Shown one piece after another: positions 36,987 through 45,126 of a stretch of 64,000 bases of DNA. The notes below the pieces were generated by a model. That model searched no databases and was not told the DNA's origin. It saw only the letters and a list, made by a program, of their open reading frames with translations. The DNA comes from Larkinella terrae. Its GTDB lineage: Bacteria > Bacteroidota > Bacteroidia > Cytophagales > Spirosomataceae. Made by a program: the position numbers and the translations under genes. Position 1 is the first letter of the stretch; each line of letters starts with the position of its first letter. The stretch spans positions 310,001 through 374,000 of the forward strand of contig NZ_WJXZ01000012.1 in the NCBI RefSeq assembly GCF_009668025.1. Reading direction: 5' to 3'.

Positions 36987-37048
36987 TTTGTATGACGTCT
37001 GAGCCTAAGGTTTAAACCGTTACTTGTTAAACCTTAAACGTTTAACCC

Positions 37049-39019
37049 TTATTTATAACTCCGCTGTGTCAGTTTAACGGTCTCAAACTTCAGCATTTCC
37101 TTGTGCAGCTTTTCGGGCTGATTCGGGCCTTTGTATTCCCAGGCCGCCACGTAGGTATAATGCTCGTCGTCGCGTTTGGCCTCACCGTCTTCGGTCGAAT
37201 ATTCCTCCCGGAAGTGGCCTCCACAGGATTCATTCCGGTTCAGTGCGTCGTCGACCATCAGTTCGCCCAGTTCGAGGAAGTCAGCCACGCGGGATGCCTG
37301 TTCCAGCGCCGGATTCAGTTCCATGTCGCTGCCGGTCAACCGCAGGTTGGTCCAGAATTCCTTGCGCAGGTCCTGAATCATCTTCTTGGCTTTCGCCAGT
37401 CCTTCCGCGTTCCGCGCCATTCCGCAATATTCCCACATGATGTGGCCCAACTGCCGGTGGAATTCTTCAGCGGTTTTGTCGCCTTTGATCGACAGCATGC
37501 GCGAAATCGTGTCATTCACGGTTTGCTCGGCATCTTTGAAAGCCGGGTGCGTCGTCGGGATTTTATCGGCCGGGCCGATCGTCGCCAGGTAGTCGCCCAG
37601 CGTATACGGAATGACGAAATAACCGTCGGCCAGCCCCTGCATCAGCGCCGAAGCACCCAGCCGGTTGGCTCCGTGATCGGAGAAGTTGGCTTCGCCCAGC
37701 GCATACAGACCCGGAACGTTCGTCATCAGGTTGTAATCGACCCACAAACCGCCCATCGTGTAGTGAACGGCGGGGTAAATTTTCATCGGCGTTTCGTACG
37801 GATCTTCGTCCACGATTTTCTCGTACATCTCAAAAAGGTTGCCGTATTTGGCTTCAATCACCTTTTTGCTGTCGCGTTTAATCGCATCGGCAAAGTCGAG
37901 GTAAACCGCCAGACCCGAGGCCGCAACGCCCCGGCCTTCGTCGCAGACGTTTTTCGCGTTTCGCGAAGCCACGTCGCGCGGCACCAGGTTCCCGAACGAC
38001 GGATACCGGCGTTCCAGGAAATAATCGCGGTCTTCTTCCTTGATATCTTTCGCCTTGATTTCGCCTTTCTGGACTTTCTCGGCTATTTCTTTCGTTTTCG
38101 GTACCCAAACCCGGCCGTCGTTCCGCAGCGACTCCGACATCAGCGTCAGCTTCGACTGGTATTTTCCTTTGACCGGGATACAGGTCGGGTGGATTTGCGT
38201 GAAGCACGGATTGCCAAACAACGCCCCTTTTTTGTGGGCCCGCCAGGCCGCCGTTACGTTGGAACCCATCGCGTTGGTCGACAGGTAAAAAACGTTGCCG
38301 TAACCGCCCGTACACAGCAAAACCGCATGTCCCGAGTGGGATTCGATTTTACCGGTAACCAGGTTGCGGGTGATGATACCGCGCGCTTTCCCCCCTTCAA
38401 TAACGAGGTCGAGCATTTCGGTGCGCGGGAACAATTTCACTTTCCCGTTGGCGACCTGACGGCTCAGCGCACTGTAAGCCCCCAGCAGCAACTGCTGACC
38501 GGTCTGGCCCCGCGCGTAGAACGTCCGCGATACCTGCGAACCACCGAAAGACCGGTTGGCCAGCGCTCCGCCGTATTCACGGGCAAACGGAACGCCCTGC
38601 GCCACGCACTGGTCGATGATGTTGACACTGACTTCGGCCAGCCGGTGAACGTTGCTTTCACGCGCCCGGTAGTCACCCCCTTTGATGGTGTCGTAGAACA
38701 GCCGGAAAACGCTGTCGCCGTCGTTCTGGTAATTTTTAGCCGCGTTGATACCGCCCTGAGCCGCAATACTGTGCGCCCGGCGCGGGCTGTCCTGAAAGCA
38801 GAACGCCTTGACGTTGTAGCCCAGTTCGCCCAATGCAGCCGCAGCCGACGCCCCGGCCAGACCGGTTCCGACAACGATAATCTCGTATTTCCGTTTGTTG
38901 GCCGGGTTGACCAGCTTCAGGTTAAATTTATGTTTCGCCCACTTTTCAGCTAAGGGGCCTTCCGGAGCCTTTGAGTCCAGCTTGATTCCGGTTTCTTGCT
39001 CTTCTAGTACGTCGATCAT
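37049..39019 (-). CDS. sdhA: Succinate dehydrogenase / fumarate reductase flavoprotein subunit
   Basis: A 656-residue catalytic subunit that oxidises succinate to fumarate. The FAD-binding GxGxxG is in [19 protein letters not shown] near the N-terminus (about 50-70), and the flavin-linking His lies in [18 protein letters not shown]. The active-site region has [20 protein letters not shown], with catalytic Arg and His residues in conserved surroundings ([20 protein letters not shown] in the capping region, quoted in part: [12 protein letters not shown]). Length and order (C-A-B) match Bacteroidota complex II. It lies 44 bp after sdhC. Confidence 0.97.
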   Translation of the reverse strand: MIDVLEEQETGIKLDSKAPEGPLAEKWAKHKFNLKLVNPANKRKYEIIVVGTGLAGASAAAALGELGYNVKAFCFQDSPRRAHSIAAQGGINAAKNYQNDGDSVFRLFYDTIKGGDYRARESNVHRLAEVSVNIIDQCVAQGVPFAREYGGALANRSFGGSQVSRTFYARGQTGQQLLLGAYSALSRQVANGKVKLFPRTEMLDLVIEGGKARGIITRNLVTGKIESHSGHAVLLCTGGYGNVFYLSTNAMGSNVTAAWRAHKKGALFGNPCFTQIHPTCIPVKGKYQSKLTLMSESLRNDGRVWVPKTKEIAEKVQKGEIKAKDIKEEDRDYFLERRYPSFGNLVPRDVASRNAKNVCDEGRGVAASGLAVYLDFADAIKRDSKKVIEAKYGNLFEMYEKIVDEDPYETPMKIYPAVHYTMGGLWVDYNLMTNVPGLYALGEANFSDHGANRLGASALMQGLADGYFVIPYTLGDYLATIGPADKIPTTHPAFKDAEQTVNDTISRMLSIKGDKTAEEFHRQLGHIMWEYCGMARNAEGLAKAKKMIQDLRKEFWTNLRLTGSDMELNPALEQASRVADFLELGELMVDDALNRNESCGGHFREEYSTEDGEAKRDDEHYTYVAAWEYKGPNQPEKLHKEMLKFETVKLTQRSYK

Positions 39020-39063
39020 AGACAGATACGGTTCAATTCTACTTCAATAAAACCCTGTGCTGA

Positions 39064-39798
39064 TTAAAAAAGAATGTGGTGCACTTTCAGGTAAATGAAA
39101 ACCGGCATGGCGGCAAACAGGGCCGGAATGACGACTCCAAATCCGTAGGTACCCAAAAACTCGATAAGCGGAGAGTACTTTTTATGGCGCAGCCCCAATG
39201 TCTGGAAACCGCTTTGAAAACCGTGTACGAGGTGAAATGACAAGGCCACCATCGACACCACATACAGCACCACATACCAGAGGTACGAGAACGCAAAGGT
39301 CGTTACGGCATACAGGTTTTTGATCGGTTCGCCGTCGTACGTTACTTCCGGAATCGATCCCGCCGTGACCGTCTCACCGTTCAGAACGACCGGTCCGAAG
39401 TGCATCGTATACCAGAACGTCCGCATGTGAATGACGATGAAAATCAGAATGATAGTTCCCAGAATCCCCATGTTCCGCGACGTCCAGTGGCTGTTGGCTT
39501 CCGGTTTCTGGTAAGCATATTTAACGGGACGCGAAGCCTGATTGTGCCGTGTCAGCACCAGCGCCATCACGGCATGAACGATAATGGATGTGTACAGCAG
39601 GTAAGAAATGGTTTTAATGACCGGATTGTGCGTCATAAAGTAGCTGTACTCATTGAAGGACTGGCCCTCATCGCCTTTGAACAATTGCAGGTTCCCAACC
39701 AGGTGAACAATCAGGAACGAGCACAAAAACAGCCCCGTCAGCGACATGACAACTTTGCGACCGAGGGAGCTGGAAAGTGTTGTTGTTACCCAAGACAT
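39064..39798 (-). CDS. sdhC: Succinate dehydrogenase cytochrome b subunit (membrane anchor)
   Basis: A 244-residue protein with five hydrophobic helices (for example LTGLFLCSFLIVHLVGNL, ISYLLYTSIIVHAVMALVL, LGTIILIFIVIHMRTF, FSYLWYVVLYVVSMVALSFHL). Histidines in these helices (VHL, VHAV, IHMR, FHLVHG) are the likely heme ligands of the di-heme type B anchor. It begins the sdhCAB operon and would pass electrons to menaquinone. The long extramembrane loop between helices three and four (about 130-165) is a usual feature of the Bacteroidota form. Confidence 0.94.
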   Translation of the reverse strand: MSWVTTTLSSSLGRKVVMSLTGLFLCSFLIVHLVGNLQLFKGDEGQSFNEYSYFMTHNPVIKTISYLLYTSIIVHAVMALVLTRHNQASRPVKYAYQKPEANSHWTSRNMGILGTIILIFIVIHMRTFWYTMHFGPVVLNGETVTAGSIPEVTYDGEPIKNLYAVTTFAFSYLWYVVLYVVSMVALSFHLVHGFQSGFQTLGLRHKKYSPLIEFLGTYGFGVVIPALFAAMPVFIYLKVHHILF

Positions 39799-39860
39799 AT
39801 AGCGAAATCAAAAAAAAATGTGTAGTAAACCGGCTTGAAAATTAACCGATTCGTAGAGGT

Positions 39861-39891
39861 CAAAACTACAGCACAAAGCAATTCGAACCAA
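39861..39891 (-). promoter_or_regulatory. Predicted sdhCAB promoter
   Basis: On the minus strand TTG (39891-39889), a 20-nt spacer and TAGTTTTG (39868-39861) match the Bacteroidota -33/-7 elements exactly. The sdhC ATG is about 62 nt downstream. Confidence 0.65.
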
Positions 39892-40023
39892 AAAAACCCC
39901 GTTTTTTTACGCTTATTTGGAATCAATAAAAGGTTGCTAACTTCCTCTATTGGGTAACATATGAATCTCTAATTCTGTTCTCCCGTTATCGAATAAGAAT
40001 AGGATTATTTTAAGCAACTCAGC

Positions 40024-40416
40024 ATGGAGATTATTGCCTTTGATGGCGTCTGCAATTTATGCAATGGTGCCGTCAATTTCATTATTGACCACGACCCGAA
40101 AAACCGCTTCCGGTTTGTGGCCCTGCAATCCGAAACCGGTCGGGAGTTGCTAAACCGCTACCCGCCCGCGAATAGTCCCGTAGACAGTATCGTACTGATC
40201 CGAAACGGGCAGTCGCTCGTCAAGTCCGATGCCGCCCTGGCGATTGCCCGGCACCTGAGCGGAGCCTGGCCGGTTTTAACCGTTTTCAGAATCATCCCCC
40301 GGTTTTTGCGCGATGCGGCTTACGATCTGATTGCCCGAAACCGCTACCGGTTTTTCGGTAAACTGGATGCCTGCCGCCTGCCCACTCCGGAGTTAAAGGC
40401 GCGTTTTTTGGAATAA
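40024..40416 (+). CDS. DCC-family thiol-disulfide oxidoreductase-like protein (DUF393)
   Basis: A 130-residue protein with the family signature DGVCNLCNGAVNFI; the CxxC-type pair is Cys10 and Cys13, just after the N-terminal strand (FDGVC). The fold is thioredoxin-like, and members are thought to shuttle thiol-disulfide bonds, but no partner is known. The C-terminal part (ARNRYRFFGKLDACRLPTPE) is typical of the family. It is a single gene on the opposite strand to sdhC. Confidence 0.85.
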   Translation: MEIIAFDGVCNLCNGAVNFIIDHDPKNRFRFVALQSETGRELLNRYPPANSPVDSIVLIRNGQSLVKSDAALAIARHLSGAWPVLTVFRIIPRFLRDAAYDLIARNRYRFFGKLDACRLPTPELKARFLE

Positions 40417-40441
40417 TTACCGGAAGCCTGTTACTTTGTCT

Positions 40442-40534
40442 GAACTGGGATTACGCGGATTAAAGGATTAATTGGGATATAAAAGATTTCAGTAGGCAAT
40501 CCTCTTAATCCTTTAATCCGCGTAATCCCAGTTC
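40442..40534. repeat. Hairpin repeat, element C copy 2, perfect 30-bp stem
   Basis: 40442-40471 is the exact reverse complement of 40505-40534 (30 bp, with a loop of 33 nt). The arm has GGGATTACGCGGATTAAAGG, as in copy 1 at 28110-28205. It lies 25 nt after the DCC stop and ends 17 nt before the fabD ATG. Confidence 0.9.
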
Positions 40535-40551
40535 TAGACACTATTTAGACT

Positions 40552-41466
40552 ATGAAAAAAGCCTATATTTTCCCCGGTCAGGGAGCGCAGTTTACCGGCA
40601 TGGGACTGGGATTGTACCAGCAATCCGAAAAAGCGAAGTACCTGTTCGAGCAGGCCAATCACATTCTTGGCTTTGAAATCACGAAGGTGATGTTCGAAGG
40701 CACCGAGGAGGAGTTGAAACAGACGAATGTGACGCAACCCGCCATTTTTCTGCATTCTGTTATTCTGGCCCAAACCGTGGAGGACTTTGCGCCCGATCGG
40801 TTCGACGTTTCGATGGTGGCCGGGCATTCGCTGGGTGAATTTTCGGCCCTGGTAGCGGCTGGTGGTTTGTCGTTCGAAGACGGTTTGCGGCTGGTGGCAC
40901 AGCGGGCCAGCGCTATGCAGAAAGCCTGTGAGCTCAATCCGTCGACGATGGCGGCCGTGTTGGGCCTCGACGATGCGACCATTGAGCGGATCTGTCTGGA
41001 AGTAGCCACCGAATCGAAATTTACCGAAGTGGTGATTCCGGCCAACTACAATTGCCCCGGTCAGGTGGTGATTTCCGGGTCGCTGGAGGGTGTCCGGCTG
41101 GCAGGTGAAAAACTGAAAGCGGCCGGTGCCAAACGGGTGCTGCCCCTGCAGGTGGGCGGAGCCTTTCACTCCCCCCTGATGGAACCGGCCCGCGAAGAAC
41201 TGGCGCACGCCATCCAGACGACGCCGTTCAGCCAGCCGCGCTGCCCGATTTACCAGAACGTGAACGCCAAACCGGCCACCGATGTCGAAGTCATCAAAAC
41301 AAATCTGATCGCCCAACTCACCGCTCCGGTTCGCTGGACCCAGTCTGTGGAAGTGATGGGCGCTGATGGCGCTACGGTTTTTGTCGAATGTGGACCGGGT
41401 AAAGTTCTTCAGGGACTCGTCAAAAAAATACTTCCAACCGCCGAAACGCAGGGCGTAATTAGTTAA
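40552..41466 (+). CDS. fabD: Malonyl-CoA:ACP transacylase
   Basis: A 304-residue FabD, which moves the malonyl group from CoA to acyl carrier protein for fatty-acid synthesis. The oxyanion-hole glutamine lies in FPGQGAQFTGMG near the start, the nucleophile Ser93 is in GHSLGE, and the partner His206 is in GGAFHSPLM. Start and length are standard. The C-terminal tail (AETQGVIS) and its TAA abut element D, which may have supplied the stop codon. No other fab gene is adjacent. Confidence 0.96.
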   Translation: MKKAYIFPGQGAQFTGMGLGLYQQSEKAKYLFEQANHILGFEITKVMFEGTEEELKQTNVTQPAIFLHSVILAQTVEDFAPDRFDVSMVAGHSLGEFSALVAAGGLSFEDGLRLVAQRASAMQKACELNPSTMAAVLGLDDATIERICLEVATESKFTEVVIPANYNCPGQVVISGSLEGVRLAGEKLKAAGAKRVLPLQVGGAFHSPLMEPAREELAHAIQTTPFSQPRCPIYQNVNAKPATDVEVIKTNLIAQLTAPVRWTQSVEVMGADGATVFVECGPGKVLQGLVKKILPTAETQGVIS

Positions 41467-41468
41467 GA

Positions 41469-41540
41469 GTTAGGAGTTAAAAGTGAAGAGTTAGCTAACG
41501 CGAGCTGAAAATTCATAACTCTTCACTCTTCACTCCTAAC
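41469..41540. repeat. Hairpin repeat, element D, between fabD and tRNA-Gln
   Basis: 41469-41492 pairs with 41517-41540 over 24 bp with two mismatches; the arm reads GTTAGGAGTTAAAAGTGAAG. The loop contains GCTAACGCGAGCTGA. It begins 2 nt after the fabD stop codon. Confidence 0.85.
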
Positions 41541-41556
41541 TTTTTTATTGGTCTAC

Positions 41557-41588
41557 TTGCTTTTTTTAGTGCAGAAACGCTATCTTTG
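41557..41588 (+). promoter_or_regulatory. Predicted tRNA-Gln promoter
   Basis: TTG (41557-41559), a 21-nt spacer and TATCTTTG (41581-41588), an exact match to TAnnTTTG. The mature tRNA starts 11 nt after the box. Confidence 0.7.
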
Positions 41589-41598
41589 CACTCGCAAT

Positions 41599-41670
41599 TG
41601 CCGGGTCGTCTAAGGGTAGGACGACAGATTTTGGTTCTGTTTGTGAGGGTTCGAATCCTTCCCCGGCAAC
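41599..41670 (+). tRNA. trnQ: tRNA-Gln (anticodon TTG)
   Basis: A 72-nt cloverleaf. The acceptor stem TGCCGGG (41599-41605) pairs with CCCGGCA (41663-41669) and the discriminator is A. The anticodon stem ACAGA/TCTGT encloses the loop TTTTGGT, with anticodon TTG, which reads glutamine codons CAA and CAG. The T-arm is GAGGG TTCGAAT CCTTC. The CCA end is not encoded. Confidence 0.96.
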
Positions 41671-41683
41671 TGACAAAAAATAA

Positions 41684-41716
41684 AAACCGCTAACTCGTTA
41701 AGAATTAGCGGTTTTA
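41684..41716. terminator. Terminator after tRNA-Gln, probably bidirectional
   Basis: AAAACCGCTAA (41684-41694) pairs perfectly with TTAGCGGTTTT (41706-41716), followed by ATTATTTTT. It lies 13 nt after the tRNA and could also serve the minus-strand gene ending at 41789. Confidence 0.75.
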
Positions 41717-41788
41717 TTATTTTTAAGCTGACCATTTGATCGAAGAAGAGCAGACCACACTTCTGATTCTCAGTGCATTGATTCCACC

Positions 41789-42772
41789 TTATTCTTGCTC
41801 TTTCAGCTTTTTCTTCACATAATCGGCCGGATATTGCAGGGCGATCTCGCGGATTTTGAAACTGAACTCTGTAAAAGTTTCCTCCCAAAGCCGGGCTTCT
41901 TCCGGCGTGTATTCGTAAAAACCGTGCGCGTTGGCTACTCCCCTGCCGCCACTTTTGACAATGTCATCAATCAGTTTGGGGACTTCCGTGCTGTTGTTGA
42001 GCGTCGGCAGCAGGTCTTTCATCACGGTATGATAAGCCGGAACGCCCGTTAGATCCATCCAGCGGAAAACGCCCACCAGCGTCATGAAATAGCCCGCGTT
42101 GTTGCGGCACGAACGGTCCACATCCTCCACCGTCGCGTAACCATTTTCGACCAGACTGATCGCTTCCCGGTACATGGCGTACATCAGGCGGTTGGTGATA
42201 AAACCGGCAATGTCTTTCCGGACCAGAATCGGTTCTTTCCGCCAAAAATGAGCCAGCTCGTACAGATACTCGCCCTGCGAAACCGCGCTGTCGTCTCCGC
42301 ATATGATTTCCAGAAATCGGGTCGTGTGGGCAGGTTCGGCCCAGTGCAGGCCAAAAAACCGCTTCGGATGCTGCGTCAGTTTCTGCAACACGCTGATCGG
42401 AATGGCCGACGTATTGCTCGCCAGCAGCGCGTCGGGCGCAATCACCCGCTCCACTTTCTGGTACACCGACTCCTTGATCGCCCGGTTTTCGATGGTACAC
42501 TCGATCACCAGCTGACAGGGTCGAAGTTCCTGATAATCCTCGGTAATGATCAGATTACTTAAATAATGATCCGGTTGCTGATCGATCAAACCGTGCTGCA
42601 GCGATCGTTCGAGGTGATCCTGAATCCGGGTCAGGGCGTGGATCAGATCGTCGGGAATCGGCGCGACGGCCACCACGGGATGCCCCGCAATCAGTAAACA
42701 GGTGGTAATGCTGCATCCCATCAGCCCAAGGCCAACGATGCCAACCGGAATTTCTTGCGGAATAAGGGTCAT
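41789..42772 (-). CDS. 3-hydroxyacyl-CoA dehydrogenase-family protein
   Basis: A 327-residue NAD-dependent dehydrogenase. The Rossmann motif is VGIVGLGLMGCSITTCLLIA (about 10-29). The family pattern NTSAIPIS and the catalytic HWAEPAHTTRFLE region (His about 146) follow, then GFITNRLMYAMYREAISLVE in the C-terminal helical domain. It probably oxidises or reduces a 3-hydroxyacyl-CoA, but the sugar-related genes upstream might mean a different 3-hydroxyacid. It starts 26 bp after the Gfo/Idh/MocA gene on the same strand and is the last of the second Sus locus. Confidence 0.85.
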   Translation of the reverse strand: MTLIPQEIPVGIVGLGLMGCSITTCLLIAGHPVVAVAPIPDDLIHALTRIQDHLERSLQHGLIDQQPDHYLSNLIITEDYQELRPCQLVIECTIENRAIKESVYQKVERVIAPDALLASNTSAIPISVLQKLTQHPKRFFGLHWAEPAHTTRFLEIICGDDSAVSQGEYLYELAHFWRKEPILVRKDIAGFITNRLMYAMYREAISLVENGYATVEDVDRSCRNNAGYFMTLVGVFRWMDLTGVPAYHTVMKDLLPTLNNSTEVPKLIDDIVKSGGRGVANAHGFYEYTPEEARLWEETFTEFSFKIREIALQYPADYVKKKLKEQE

Positions 42773-42798
42773 TCGTAAAATCTGGTTAACTCGTTCAC

Positions 42799-43881
42799 TT
42801 ACAGGACAACAACCTGGCCCGTCCGCACCGATTCGTCACAGGCAAAAGCAATCCGCAGGCTGTTGACGGCGTCATGCATGTGATCCGTCAGGTCAATATT
42901 TTCCCGAATCGATTTCAGGAAATACCGCTGCTCGCGGTTGCAAAGTTCCTGATGATCAGGCTCGTCTTCCAGATTAATCCAGGTATCGGGTTTGGCGAAT
43001 TTCTCGTTGGCGTCCAGATCCGAATGATGCACCCGGATCGACTCGGTTTTGGTGTGCGCTTCGATGGACGACGACTTGCCTTCGCCCCCGGCCTCTTTGG
43101 CTACGATGGAAACGCTGCCTTTCGGACCGAAAACATCCTTGACAAAAAAGGCGGTTTCGCTGACCATCGGTCCCCATCCCGCTTCGTACCAACCCACCGA
43201 CCCGTCGTCGAACCGAATCTGGAGCTGGCCGTAGTTGTAGTTATCGGCGGGGATTTCGTCCGTCAGCCGGGCACCTATGGCGTAAACCTGAACCGGTTTC
43301 GAACGCGTCATCTGGCACATCACGTCGATGTAATGCACTCCGCAATCCACGATTGGGCTGAGGCTTTTCATCAAATTCCGGTGCAGCGTCCACATGCTGG
43401 TGTCGCTCTGCTGGTTGAGGTTCATTCGCATCACGAGCGGTTTTCCCACCTCGTGTGAAAGCGCCACAAATTTCTCCCAGGACGGATGGTGCCGCAAAAT
43501 ATAGCCGACCACCAGCTTTTTCCCGGCTTTCACCGCAGCTGCCACCACGCGCTCAGCTCCCGCCACCGAGTCGGCGACCGGTTTTTCAATAAAAACATGG
43601 CACCCGGCCTCAAACGATTTCACCGCAAATTCCTCGTGCGTATCCGGATAGGTGGAGATACAAACGGCATCCGGTTGAGTGGTTGCCAGGGCCTTGTCGA
43701 AATCGCTGAACAGCGGATACCCGCCCCCTAGTTTTTCATTCAGCACTTCCTTGCTTTTGCCGGTGGAGACGATGCCGCAGATTTCAAAGCCTTCCAGGTT
43801 GTGGTAGGCCGTTGCGTGCGAGGAACCCATGTTTCCGCATCCCACCACCAGGACGCGTAACGGTTTTGACTGATCAGACAT
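42799..43881 (-). CDS. Gfo/Idh/MocA-family oxidoreductase
   Basis: A 360-residue NAD(P)-dependent sugar oxidoreductase. The N-terminal Rossmann fold has VVGCGNMGSSHATAYHN, the EKP signature is in FIEKPVADS, and DCGVHYIDV marks the catalytic region (Asp/His). The C-terminal domain (from about 140) is the usual substrate-binding sheet. Relatives oxidise or reduce sugars and inositols, often at C3. Its neighbours, a DUF1080 hydrolase and a cytochrome-type dehydrogenase, make a 3-keto-sugar route plausible. No signal peptide, so cytoplasmic. Confidence 0.9.
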   Translation of the reverse strand: MSDQSKPLRVLVVGCGNMGSSHATAYHNLEGFEICGIVSTGKSKEVLNEKLGGGYPLFSDFDKALATTQPDAVCISTYPDTHEEFAVKSFEAGCHVFIEKPVADSVAGAERVVAAAVKAGKKLVVGYILRHHPSWEKFVALSHEVGKPLVMRMNLNQQSDTSMWTLHRNLMKSLSPIVDCGVHYIDVMCQMTRSKPVQVYAIGARLTDEIPADNYNYGQLQIRFDDGSVGWYEAGWGPMVSETAFFVKDVFGPKGSVSIVAKEAGGEGKSSSIEAHTKTESIRVHHSDLDANEKFAKPDTWINLEDEPDHQELCNREQRYFLKSIRENIDLTDHMHDAVNSLRIAFACDESVRTGQVVVL

Positions 43882-43956
43882 TACAAATTTCGGTTAATCG
43901 GTTTTTGGGTTTTATTGCCCCTAAAGGGAACTTTTGCATCTAACATAGGTCTGTCC

Positions 43957-44132
43957 AAATCCCCTTTAGGGCAGGACTGTTAAGTGCTCGAGTGGTTGTT
44001 ATACAAAGTAACAATTTCCGGGTTGCCCCCAACCCCCTAAAGGGGGCTTAAATATCTGGATTTGAAAGCCCCCTTTAGGGGGTTGGGGGCAAATTTTAAC
44101 AGCACTTAACAGCCCTACCCTTTAGGGGATTT
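43957..44132. repeat. Composite hairpin repeat, element E copy 1 (nested)
   Basis: The inner hairpin has 44023-44049 exactly complementary to 44066-44092 (27 bp, loop 16 nt), arms CCCCCAACCCCCTAAAGGGG. The outer flanks pair too: CTGTTAAGTGCT (43977-43988) with AGCACTTAACAG (44101-44112), and the AAATCCCCTTTAGGG side (43957 on) pairs imperfectly with 44118-44132. Lies between the DUF1080 and Gfo/Idh/MocA genes, with a further GCCCCTAAAGGG at 43917. Confidence 0.85.
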
Positions 44133-44145
44133 AGGGTCAAATTTA

Positions 44146-44946
44146 TTATTTCCGTAAAGGAACCAATTCTACTTTTCTAACAAACATCTCGGCTCCTTCT
44201 GATTGGATCTGGATGCGGCCTTTCGAGGGCTTTACCTGCGTCGCCTGATTGACCAGTACGCCGTTCACATAAATGGAAATCCGGTCCCCGTCGGCGACGC
44301 AAACCATCGTATTCCATTCGTAAAGCGGTTTTTCAACGTCTTTCGCGCCCCGAAATCCCTTGACATCTTTCCAGTCCGGATCGCGGTCAAACCAGTCGAT
44401 ACGGCCACTGTGGATGGTGACGGGCGTACCCGAAGGCGAAAAAACGCGCCCCCCGCCTTCTTTCTGGGGGGCAATGTTGGCCGTCAGGGCGTAATTGTCG
44501 CTGCCGTCGCCAACGACCAGAAAATCACCGGTTCCACCTTCGATGATCTGGCATTCGATGGAGCGCATCCAGATGCCGCGATACCCGCCATCCGGCCCGG
44601 TCGAGTGCAGGAGAACGCCGTTGTCGCGCGCCCGGTCGGCCCGGGGCGCATAGGTGTTGTCGCCCCATTTGAACTCCACAGTCAGCGTGTAATTCTCGTA
44701 TTCCTCGTCGGTAATGATGCTGCCGTATTCCTCGCCCGAGACGTGAATCAGGCCGTTTTCTACCGTGAATACATTTTTTACGTCGTTCTCACGGCCCCGT
44801 TTTTCCACAAACCGGTACCACCCTTTCAGGTTTTTTCCGTTGAAAAGCCGGACGGTTTTTGGCCGTTTCGACTGCGCCGTGGTTTCGCCCGCCATCACGA
44901 ACAGGCAAAGGATTGCAGCCAGAAATTTAAGATTTAATTTCCCCAT
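44146..44946 (-). CDS. DUF1080 / 3-keto-disaccharide hydrolase-family secreted protein
   Basis: A 266-residue protein with a signal peptide (LAAILCLFVMAGETTAQ). The rest is one DUF1080 domain, a concanavalin-like beta-sandwich, with the signatures LFNGKNLKGWYR, ENDVKNVFTVENGLIHVSG, YENYTLTVEFKWGD and NGVLLHSTGPDGGYRG (quoted in parts). Members cleave 3-keto-glycosides or bind sugars at the cell surface. Its place between the cytochrome dehydrogenase and the Gfo/Idh/MocA gene supports such a pathway. The hairpin repeats on both sides separate it from its neighbours within the operon. Confidence 0.88.
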   Translation of the reverse strand: MGKLNLKFLAAILCLFVMAGETTAQSKRPKTVRLFNGKNLKGWYRFVEKRGRENDVKNVFTVENGLIHVSGEEYGSIITDEEYENYTLTVEFKWGDNTYAPRADRARDNGVLLHSTGPDGGYRGIWMRSIECQIIEGGTGDFLVVGDGSDNYALTANIAPQKEGGGRVFSPSGTPVTIHSGRIDWFDRDPDWKDVKGFRGAKDVEKPLYEWNTMVCVADGDRISIYVNGVLVNQATQVKPSKGRIQIQSEGAEMFVRKVELVPLRK

Positions 44947-44988
44947 TTGTAAGTGACTGTCTAAACTTTATAATTTCCCTTCTTTCGC

Positions 44989-45058
44989 GTTGCCCCCAAC
45001 CCCCTAAAGGGGGCTTTAATCGGTGTGCTAAAGCCCCCTTTAGGGGGTTGGGGGCAAC
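44989..45058. repeat. Hairpin repeat, element E copy 2, perfect 30-bp stem
   Basis: 44989-45018 is the exact reverse complement of 45029-45058 with a loop of only 10 nt (ATCGGTGTGC). The arm is nearly identical to the inner hairpin of element E copy 1. It lies between the PVC-type dehydrogenase stop and the DUF1080 start. Confidence 0.92.
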
Positions 45059-45126
45059 ATAGAAAACATGATTTACTATTTTTGGACAATCTCTAAGCTA
45101 TTTTTTGTCTCCGAAGCGGTTTTGGG

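Noticed and set aside
41610-41888. A 92-codon minus-strand frame overlapping tRNA-Gln and its terminator
   Set aside because: It runs across the tRNA, the terminator hairpin and the end of a real gene, so it is a chance frame.
43957-45058. CRISPR-like array from repeated CCCCCAACCCCC words
   Set aside because: There are only two copies, each an inverted repeat rather than direct repeats with unique spacers, and no cas gene is nearby.
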